This document shows, piece by piece, positions 56,276 to 64,000 of a stretch of 64,000 nucleotides of DNA (position 1 is the first letter of the stretch; every line of letters starts with the position of its first letter). Position numbers and translations under genes: made by a program. Location: NCBI RefSeq assembly GCF_020075495.1, contig NZ_JABYQT010000011.1, positions 1 through 64,000 of the forward strand. The letters are read 5' to 3'. Under the pieces are notes generated by a model. That model saw only the letters and a list, made by a program, of their open reading frames with translations. It did not search any database and was not told the DNA's origin. This stretch comes from Vreelandella aquamarina. GTDB taxonomy: Bacteria > Pseudomonadota > Gammaproteobacteria > Pseudomonadales > Halomonadaceae.

Positions 56276-56476
56276 ACTAGCAACGTGAGCATAGCAAAGA
56301 TTTATCACCGCGATTGCCAGACAGGCAGGCGCAAGGTGTGTCACATTATAGGTAGGTGATAAGCGTGACACAGATGGCCCAAAGCCGACGCTTTGGCAAG
56401 GGTTGAACGTCTGGTACTGCGGCAGGGTCTTAGTATCGGCGGTTAACTGACGGATTCTTGTAATGAGGGTAGCCCC

Positions 56477-58483
<2,007 letters not shown>

Positions 58484-58500
58484 CCCCTCGGCCGTTCATC

Positions 58501-58529
58501 AAGGCGCCCCATGACGGGGCGCCTTTTTG
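58501..58529 (+). terminator. terminator after ftsH
   Basis: AGGCGCCCC-ATGAC-GGGGCGCCT with five T following. It ends ftsH transcripts before folP. Confidence 0.9.
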
Positions 58530-58643
58530 TTATGCTTTGTTCAACCTGCTCTGCTCAACCGTAGCGCTGCTTTTTTTACAGGCGTCAGCATGAAATCGAT
58601 AATCGACTCTCCCAAGCCTCGAGTAATGAAGGACAATGTGAAC

Positions 58644-59504
58644 ATGCGCTGCGGGCGCCACCGGCTGGATCTCTCTTTCCCTCGCGTGATGGGCATCCTG
58701 AACGTCACGCCCGATTCGTTTTCCGATGGTGGCCGGCACGTAGCCCTGGATGACGCGTTGCGCCACGCCGAGCGCATGCTGGCCGAAGGGGCTGCCATTA
58801 TCGATGTGGGCGGCGAGTCCACCCGTCCGGGCGCGGAACCCTTGAGCGAGCAGCAGGAACTCGATCGGGTGGCGCCCGTGGTCGAGGCGCTGGTGCGTGA
58901 ACTGGATGCTCTGGTATCGGTGGATACCAGTAGTCCCTTGGTGATGCGCGAAGCCGGCGTATTGGGGGCTGGTATGCTCAATGATGTGCGGGCCCTGGAG
59001 CGTGAGGGGGCCTTGATGGCGGCGGTGGGCAGCGGGCTCCCGGTTTGCCTGATGCATCGCCAGGGCGAGCCGCAGGATATGCAGCAGTCGCCGGCCTACG
59101 ATCAACCGGTGGAGCAGGCGGTCATCGAGTATCTGGCGCAGCGCGTGGCGCAATGCGAAGCCGCGGGGCTTGAGCGCAGCCGGATGCTGCTGGACCCGGG
59201 GTTCGGGTTTGGCAAGACCGTCGAGCATAACCTGCGTCTGCTGAAATACATGAGCGCGCTGCAGGCATTGGAACTGCCGCTGCTGGTCGGCATGTCGCGC
59301 AAGAGCATGATCGGCAAGGTGCTGGGCCGCTCGGTTCAGGAGCGTCTGGCCGGCGGGCTTGCGCTTTCGGCCATGGCGGTCGAGCGCGGCGCGCGTATCT
59401 TGCGCGTGCACGATGTCGGGCCGACGGTGGATGCCGTCAATATGGCCTGGGCAGTGCTGCAGGAGGGGTGTGAAATGCCCATGAACGAGGAAGGCCAGCT
59501 ATGA
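58644..59504 (+). CDS. folP: dihydropteroate synthase
   Basis: FolP joins p-aminobenzoate to the pterin in folate synthesis and is the sulfonamide target. The frame is open from 58527; I choose the ATG at 58644 (AGGA ten bases upstream), giving 286 residues and [34 protein letters not shown] spacing like E. coli. Earlier ATGs at 58590 and 58626 remain possible. [14 protein letters not shown] and [14 protein letters not shown] are the family motifs. Its stop overlaps glmM by four bases. Confidence 0.95.
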   Translation: MRCGRHRLDLSFPRVMGILNVTPDSFSDGGRHVALDDALRHAERMLAEGAAIIDVGGESTRPGAEPLSEQQELDRVAPVVEALVRELDALVSVDTSSPLVMREAGVLGAGMLNDVRALEREGALMAAVGSGLPVCLMHRQGEPQDMQQSPAYDQPVEQAVIEYLAQRVAQCEAAGLERSRMLLDPGFGFGKTVEHNLRLLKYMSALQALELPLLVGMSRKSMIGKVLGRSVQERLAGGLALSAMAVERGARILRVHDVGPTVDAVNMAWAVLQEGCEMPMNEEGQL

Positions 59505-60850
59505 CACGACGCTATTTTGGTACCGATGGCATTCGCGGTACGGTCGGGCAAGCCCCCATCACCGCTGACTTCATGCTCAAGCTTGGCTGGGCGGCGGGGC
59601 AGGTGCTGCGCCGCGAGAAAGGGCGTACGCGGGTGCTGATCGGCAAGGATACGCGCATTTCCGGCTACATGTTCGAATCCGCTCTCGAAGCCGGGCTTTC
59701 GGCGGCGGGGGTGGACGTGTCGCTGTTGGGCCCGATGCCCACGCCGGGCATTGCCTACCTCACTCGCACCTTTCGGGCCGATGCGGGTATCGTGATTTCC
59801 GCGTCGCATAACCCCTTCGACGACAACGGGATCAAGTTCTTTTCGGCGGAAGGCAGGAAACTGCCCGATGAGGTAGAGAGCCATATCGAAGCCATGCTGG
59901 AGGCGCCGCTGACGACCGCCGATGCGGTACAGCTGGGCAAGGCTACGCGTATCAACGATGCCGCCGGTCGCTATATCGAATTCTGCAAATCCACCCTGCC
60001 AGACCGCTTGAGCCTGCATGGCCTGAAAGTGGTACTGGATTGCGCCCACGGCGCGACCTACCACATCGCACCCAGCGTGTTTCGCGAGCTGGGCGCGGAG
60101 GTGAGTGTCATTGGCGCGTCCCCCGACGGGCTGAATATCAACCATCAGGTAGGGTCGACACACCCGGCCGCGCTGCGCGCCTCGGTCATTCAGCAAGGCG
60201 CTGACCTGGGGATCGCGTTTGACGGCGATGGCGACCGAGTGTTGTTGGTCGATGGTGATGGCCGGGAGGTCGACGGCGACGACATTCTCTACCTGATCGC
60301 CCGTGACCGCTTTGAACGCGGCCTGCTGCAGGGCGGCGTGGTGGGCACCCTGATGAGCAATTTCGGCCTTGCCATGGCGCTCGAGAAGTTGGGAGTTCCG
60401 TTCAAGCGCGCCAAGGTGGGCGACCGCTTCGTCATGGAAATGATGGCGGACAACGGCTGGGAACTGGGGGGGGAGGCCTCGGGACATATCGTCTGTGGTC
60501 ACGTGCAGACCACCGGCGACGGCATCGTGTCCGCGCTGCAGGTGCTGGCGCTGATGATGCGCGAGCAGAAATCACTGCCTGCCCTGCTTCAGGGGCTCGA
60601 GAAGGTGCCCCAGGCGCTGGTCAACGTGCGTTTGCCGGCAGGCACCAAGGCCAATGATGTGATGGCGTCGAGTGCCCTCGCCGACGCCGTGACCGCACTG
60701 GAAAAAGAGCTTGGCGACCAGGGGCGGGTGCTGCTGCGTCCCTCGGGAACCGAGCCCTTGATTCGCGTCATGGTGGAAGGGCGCGAGCATCTGAACGTCG
60801 ATCAACTGGCCAGCAAGCTGGCCGATCGTGTTCAGGCCTTGCTCAAATAA
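59501..60850 (+). CDS. glmM: phosphoglucosamine mutase
   Basis: GlmM converts glucosamine-6-phosphate to glucosamine-1-phosphate for peptidoglycan and LPS. It has 449 residues. It starts YFGTDGIRG, has the phosphoserine loop [12 protein letters not shown] with Ser102, the metal site DGDGDR, and the sugar-binding [22 protein letters not shown] near the C-terminus binds phosphate. It is coupled to folP (ATGA overlap), the standard gammaproteobacterial arrangement. Confidence 0.98.
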   Translation: MTRRYFGTDGIRGTVGQAPITADFMLKLGWAAGQVLRREKGRTRVLIGKDTRISGYMFESALEAGLSAAGVDVSLLGPMPTPGIAYLTRTFRADAGIVISASHNPFDDNGIKFFSAEGRKLPDEVESHIEAMLEAPLTTADAVQLGKATRINDAAGRYIEFCKSTLPDRLSLHGLKVVLDCAHGATYHIAPSVFRELGAEVSVIGASPDGLNINHQVGSTHPAALRASVIQQGADLGIAFDGDGDRVLLVDGDGREVDGDDILYLIARDRFERGLLQGGVVGTLMSNFGLAMALEKLGVPFKRAKVGDRFVMEMMADNGWELGGEASGHIVCGHVQTTGDGIVSALQVLALMMREQKSLPALLQGLEKVPQALVNVRLPAGTKANDVMASSALADAVTALEKELGDQGRVLLRPSGTEPLIRVMVEGREHLNVDQLASKLADRVQALLK

Positions 60851-60928
60851 CGCGGCTGTGCTTGTCAGCGGTTGTCTTGACAAGGCCGCTCCTATACCAT
60901 TTCGCTCCACCTTGAGTGAGGAGTGTCG

Positions 60929-61678
60929 ATGCGTACGCGATTAATTGCCGGTAACTGGAAGATGAACGGCTCCACGTCACTGATTGACGACTTCGGCCGC
61001 GCGTTTACCGACGCAGCGCTGCCCGAGGCGGTCAAGGTCGTGGTGATTCCGCCTTTCCCCTATCTGGAAGCGGCTCGTCAGGCGTTTCGCAATACGCCGC
61101 TGCAGTTAGGCGCGCAAACGCTCAATCCGATCGACTCGGGGGCGCATACGGGCGAAGTCAGCGGCCGTATGCTCAAGGAACTCGAGGTGAGGTACGTGCT
61201 GGTCGGCCACTCCGAGCGCCGTGAGCTCTACCGGGAAAGCGATGAGCAGGTCTTCGACCGCCTGCTGGCCGCGCTGCATGTCGGGCTTGTGCCGATTCTG
61301 TGCGTGGGTGAGTCGCTTGCCGAGCGTGATGCCGGGCAGACCATGGAGGTAGTGCTGCGCCAGGTGGGTTACGCCATGGCAAGGCTCGACCCCGAGCAGC
61401 GCCAGCAGGTGGTGATTGCCTATGAGCCTGTCTGGGCCATCGGCACCGGCCGTACGGCGACGCCTGAGCAGGCTCAGGAAGTGATGGCCGGGATTCGCGC
61501 CTATCAGGCCGAATTCAACACCACGCTTGCCGAGCAGCTTACGCTGCTTTACGGCGGCAGCATGAATGCAAAAAATGCGGCTGAGCTACTCGCTCAGCCG
61601 GATATCGACGGCGGTTTGGTGGGTGGTGCTTCGCTCAAAACCGACGATTTCTACGCCATTTGTCAGTCAGCAGGATAA
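60929..61678 (+). CDS. tpiA: triosephosphate isomerase
   Basis: TpiA interconverts dihydroxyacetone phosphate and glyceraldehyde-3-phosphate. It has 249 residues from the ATG at 60929 (GAGGAG upstream). The motifs are [10 protein letters not shown] with the catalytic Lys, VGHSERR with the catalytic His, and [11 protein letters not shown] with the catalytic Glu and loop 6. [12 protein letters not shown] near the end binds phosphate. secG begins four bases after the stop. Confidence 0.98.
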   Translation: MRTRLIAGNWKMNGSTSLIDDFGRAFTDAALPEAVKVVVIPPFPYLEAARQAFRNTPLQLGAQTLNPIDSGAHTGEVSGRMLKELEVRYVLVGHSERRELYRESDEQVFDRLLAALHVGLVPILCVGESLAERDAGQTMEVVLRQVGYAMARLDPEQRQQVVIAYEPVWAIGTGRTATPEQAQEVMAGIRAYQAEFNTTLAEQLTLLYGGSMNAKNAAELLAQPDIDGGLVGGASLKTDDFYAICQSAG

Positions 61679-61682
61679 CGCC

Positions 61683-62042
61683 ATGCAAGTTGCAATTCTT
61701 ATGGTCCATGTGGTGATTGCGGTCGCCCTGGTGGTATTGATCCTGCTTCAGCAGGGTAAAGGCGCCGACGCCGGTGCCTCGTTCGGTGGTGGTGCTTCGC
61801 AGACCGTCTTTGGCTCGCGCGGCAGCGGCAACTTCCTGTCACGTACGACGGGTATTCTGGCTGCTGGTTTCTTCGTGACCTCCATGGCGCTGGCGTACTT
61901 CGCTACCCAGGCCGGCCAGGCACCGGAAGCGGGTATTCCCGATTCGCGTCTCATCGAACAACAGCAAAACGTACCAACGCTTGACGACAGCCCCGCAAGT
62001 ATGGATAATACCGCGCCAGTGCTAGAGGAAAGCAGCGAGTAA
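61683..62042 (+). CDS. secG: preprotein translocase subunit SecG
   Basis: SecG is a small subunit of the SecYEG channel, 119 residues. The two TM segments are about 1-22 and 51-72, joined by the conserved cytoplasmic loop [32 protein letters not shown]. The C-terminal 45 residues are acidic and low-complexity. It follows tpiA closely and is followed by tRNA-Leu, as in Pseudomonas and relatives. Confidence 0.97.
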   Translation: MQVAILMVHVVIAVALVVLILLQQGKGADAGASFGGGASQTVFGSRGSGNFLSRTTGILAAGFFVTSMALAYFATQAGQAPEAGIPDSRLIEQQQNVPTLDDSPASMDNTAPVLEESSE

Positions 62043-62074
62043 TCGCAGGCATGTTTTTCTAGCCTCCCCTGATG

Positions 62075-62161
62075 CCGAAGTGGTGGAATTGGTAGACACG
62101 CTATCTTGAGGGGGTAGTGACCGTATGGTCGTGCGGGTTCAAGTCCCGCCTTCGGCACCAT
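62075..62161 (+). tRNA. tRNA-Leu (GAG)
   Basis: An 87-base cloverleaf: acceptor GCCGAAG / CTTCGGC with discriminator A and CCA encoded. The anticodon loop TTGAGGG gives GAG, which reads CUC and CUU. A long variable arm marks a class II tRNA. The D-arm and GGTTCAAGTCC T-arm are normal. It lies 32 bases past secG and is probably co-transcribed with it. Confidence 0.96.
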
Positions 62162-62254
62162 CTGTTTTGCTGGCTCGCCAGCTTCCCAGAATTCCTGTCA
62201 ACGCAATGCCCTGGCAGGAAAGACCAGGTTTGGCAACTGCGACAAAAAGATAGC

Positions 62255-62283
62255 TTGACGTAAGTGGTTCAAGTGTCTAGTAT
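62255..62283 (+). promoter_or_regulatory. promoter of the initiator tRNA gene
   Basis: TTGACG (62255-62260), a 17-base spacer and TAGTAT (62278-62283). It ends 16 bases before the tRNA 5' end. Confidence 0.75.
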
Positions 62284-62299
62284 TGTCGACCTAGATTGA

Positions 62300-62376
<77 letters not shown>

Positions 62377-62500
62377 TTTCTTGGTAACACGTTACAAGGC
62401 GGTCTTGCCGATTATGTCATCTGGTGACATATCAACGCAAAAGACGCTGGCAGGCAGAGTCTGCGACATGTTGCTAGGATGGTATTACAGGTTTCTTATG

Positions 62501-62529
62501 AAAAGCCCCTTCCTGTGAAGGGGCTTTTT
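62501..62529 (+). terminator. terminator after the initiator tRNA
   Basis: AAAAGCCCCTTC-CTGT-GAAGGGGCTTTTT, a 12-bp stem and T-run, 125 bases past the tRNA. The rest of the 302-base gap to rimP holds an inverted repeat GTGTCTC (62555-62561) / GAGACAC (62587-62593), possibly a leader structure. Confidence 0.9.
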
Positions 62530-62678
62530 GTTAGCAAGCTTTTTGTTAACAAGAGTGTCTCAGAGCGGATATCGTCCGAGTTGCCGGAGACACATTCCGG
62601 GTAACGCCAATCAGCCACCTAGCTTTTCTCTCGACTCCTGGCCAGGTGCCTGATGCAACGGCTATAGGAGCTTTGTCT

Positions 62679-63140
62679 GTGGCCACAAAACACGCGGCGC
62701 TGCATGCGCTTATCGAACCTGTCGTAGCTGCCATGGGCTTTGAGCTGTGGGGCATCGACCATCTTTCCCAGGGCAAGCATTCGCGCTTGGTAATCTACAT
62801 CGAACGCGAAAGTGGCGTCAGCGTGGAAGACTGCGCGGATATCAGTCGCCAGGTCAGTGCTGTCATGGACGTCGAGGATCCCATTCCCGGTGAGTACCGG
62901 CTGGAAGTCTCTTCGCCCGGCATGGCGCGCCCCTTGTATACCCTGGACCAATTTACTCGCTACCAAGGCCATCACGTCGCGCTGAAACTGCGCGTGGCGT
63001 TCGACGGTCGGCGCAAGTACCAGGGGCTTTTGGCGGGGGTCGAAGGCGATGAAGTACTGCTGCAGATGGATGGTGAAGAGTACTGCTTTCCCATCGAAGG
63101 CATCGATTCAGCGCACGTCGTACCGCAGTTCGACGATTAA
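62679..63140 (+). CDS. rimP: ribosome maturation factor RimP
   Basis: RimP is needed for 30S subunit maturation. GTG at 62679, with GGAG eight bases upstream, gives 153 residues beginning MATKHAALHALIEPVV; an earlier GTG at 62646 lacks a site. Family marks are MGFELWGIDHL, VSVEDCADISRQVSAVMDVEDPIPGEYRLEVSSPGMARPL and the Sm-like C-domain. It heads the rimP-nusA-(infB) operon, and nusA starts 72 bases later. Confidence 0.96.
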   Translation: MATKHAALHALIEPVVAAMGFELWGIDHLSQGKHSRLVIYIERESGVSVEDCADISRQVSAVMDVEDPIPGEYRLEVSSPGMARPLYTLDQFTRYQGHHVALKLRVAFDGRRKYQGLLAGVEGDEVLLQMDGEEYCFPIEGIDSAHVVPQFDD

Positions 63141-63212
63141 CCGGGTGGCGACGCTGCCGGCAGGCTGCCGGGGTGGTCTACAAAAGGACAGGTTTTCTGG
63201 CGAGGCAAACGC

Positions 63213-64000
63213 ATGAGTAAAGAAATTTTAATGGTCGTTGACGCCATTTCCAACGAGAAAGGCGTTCCCCGTGATGTCATCTTTGAGGCGGTAGAAGCCG
63301 CTCTGGCGAGCGCGTCACGCAAGCGTTTTGAAAATGAAGAAGCCAACGTGCGGGTTCATATCGACCGTCGCACGGGGGAGTACGACACCTTCCGCTACTG
63401 GACGGTCGTTGAAGACGACGAATTCGAGACGCCGGATTACGAAATCAAGCAAAGCATCGCCGAGCAGCGCGACCCGCCTTTGAAGCTTGGCGATGTGGTC
63501 GAAAAGCAGATCGAGAACGCGATGTTTGGCCGTATTGCGGCACAAACCGCCAAGCAGGTCATCGTGCAGAAGGTGCGCGAAGCCGAGCGTGCCGAAGTGG
63601 TGCGCCAGTACGCTGACCGCGAAGGCGAGCTGGTCGCCGGTATCGTCAAGAAGACCACGCGCGATGGCTTGATCATCGACCTTGGCGAGAACGCCGAAGC
63701 GTTCCTGCCGCGCAACGAGATGATCCACGGCGAGCGCTACCGCATGAACGAACGCGTGCGTGCGCTGCTGGTCAAGGTCGACCCGGATGCCCGCGGCGCC
63801 CAGCTGCAGCTGTCGCGTACCAATCCAGCGCTGATCATCGAGCTGTTCAAGATCGAAGTGCCTGAGATTGCCGAGCAACTGATCGAAATCAAGGGCGCTG
63901 CCCGCGACCCGGGTTCGCGCGCCAAGATTGCGGTCAAGACCAACGACCGCCGCATCGACCCGGTCGGGGCGTGTGTCGGCATGCGCGGCTCGCGCGTTCA
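63213..64000 (+). CDS. nusA: transcription termination/antitermination protein NusA (5' part)
   Basis: NusA binds RNA polymerase and controls pausing, termination and antitermination. The window holds only the first about 262 residues. The start MSKEILMVVDAISNEKGVPRDVIFEAVEAALASA is canonical. The N-terminal domain (1-about 125) is followed by the S1 domain (about 130-200, LVAGIVKKTTRDGLIIDLGENAEAFLP). The beginning of KH1 (DPGSRAKIAVKTNDRRIDPVGACVG) is cut by the window end. GAGGC precedes the ATG. Confidence 0.98.
   Translation, partial: MSKEILMVVDAISNEKGVPRDVIFEAVEAALASASRKRFENEEANVRVHIDRRTGEYDTFRYWTVVEDDEFETPDYEIKQSIAEQRDPPLKLGDVVEKQIENAMFGRIAAQTAKQVIVQKVREAERAEVVRQYADREGELVAGIVKKTTRDGLIIDLGENAEAFLPRNEMIHGERYRMNERVRALLVKVDPDARGAQLQLSRTNPALIIELFKIEVPEIAEQLIEIKGAARDPGSRAKIAVKTNDRRIDPVGACVGMRGSRV

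Overview
The window looks like a chromosomal segment from a halophilic gammaproteobacterium of the Halomonas type. The evidence is the gene content (rplU-rpmA-obgE-proB, smpB-ssrA, bamE/fur, recN/grpE-dnaK-dnaJ, dapB-carAB-greA, ftsH-folP-glmM-tpiA-secG-tRNA-Leu-tRNA-fMet-rimP-nusA), the high GC, the acidic proteins, an NhaD Na+/H+ antiporter and the tmRNA tag ANDENYAQGALAA. The genus is inferred. No CRISPR array, insertion sequence, prophage or integron was seen. The window opens at the rplU promoter and ends inside nusA.

Layout. 1-5.9 kb: ribosomal proteins L21 and L27, ObgE, ProB, a DUF1853 protein and a Glu/Leu-type dehydrogenase. 5.9-11 kb: two divergent PepSY proteins, an OmpR-family two-component system and a PhoD-like phosphatase, with an 11-bp-period direct repeat in front of the two-component genes. 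11-16.6 kb: an EAL-CBS-GGDEF protein and a PhnD-PhnC-PhnE-PhnE ABC importer. Each of these two units is preceded by sequence with the spacing and core of PhoB boxes. 16.7-24.3 kb: an NlpC/P60 lipoprotein, two more GGDEF-EAL proteins with different sensor domains, an SprA-like putative metalloprotease, a DUF2835 protein, an ABM-like membrane protein and a GST in a more AT-rich patch. 24.3-31.5 kb: NhaD, an orphan TAXI-type binding protein, a Ca2+/Na+ antiporter, a His-rich ZinT protein with a Zur-like box, an LprI-like protein behind five tandem 13-bp repeats, and a GntP permease.

31.6-40.4 kb is housekeeping: ssrA/smpB (trans-translation), ratA-rnfH, bamE, fur, recN and the grpE-dnaK-dnaJ chaperone block with clear sigma-32 promoters. 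40.5-48.9 kb is accessory metabolism: an EamA exporter, a three-subunit gluconate-2-dehydrogenase-type enzyme, a FecCD-type iron/corrinoid ABC importer and a DUF2218 protein. 49-64 kb is biosynthesis and translation: dapB, carAB-greA, yhbY/rlmE, ftsH-folP-glmM, tpiA, secG, two tRNAs, rimP and nusA.

The most coherent non-routine signal is the 6.5-16.6 kb region. There a c-di-GMP enzyme and a phosphonate/phosphite/phosphate-type importer carry PhoB-box-like repeats and sit beside a PhoD-like phosphatase and a self-contained two-component system. This suggests that phosphate starvation, phosphorus scavenging and c-di-GMP signalling are wired together. Other points of interest are a perfect terminator-like hairpin inside the start of nhaD, the five 13-bp repeats, and the carA leader.
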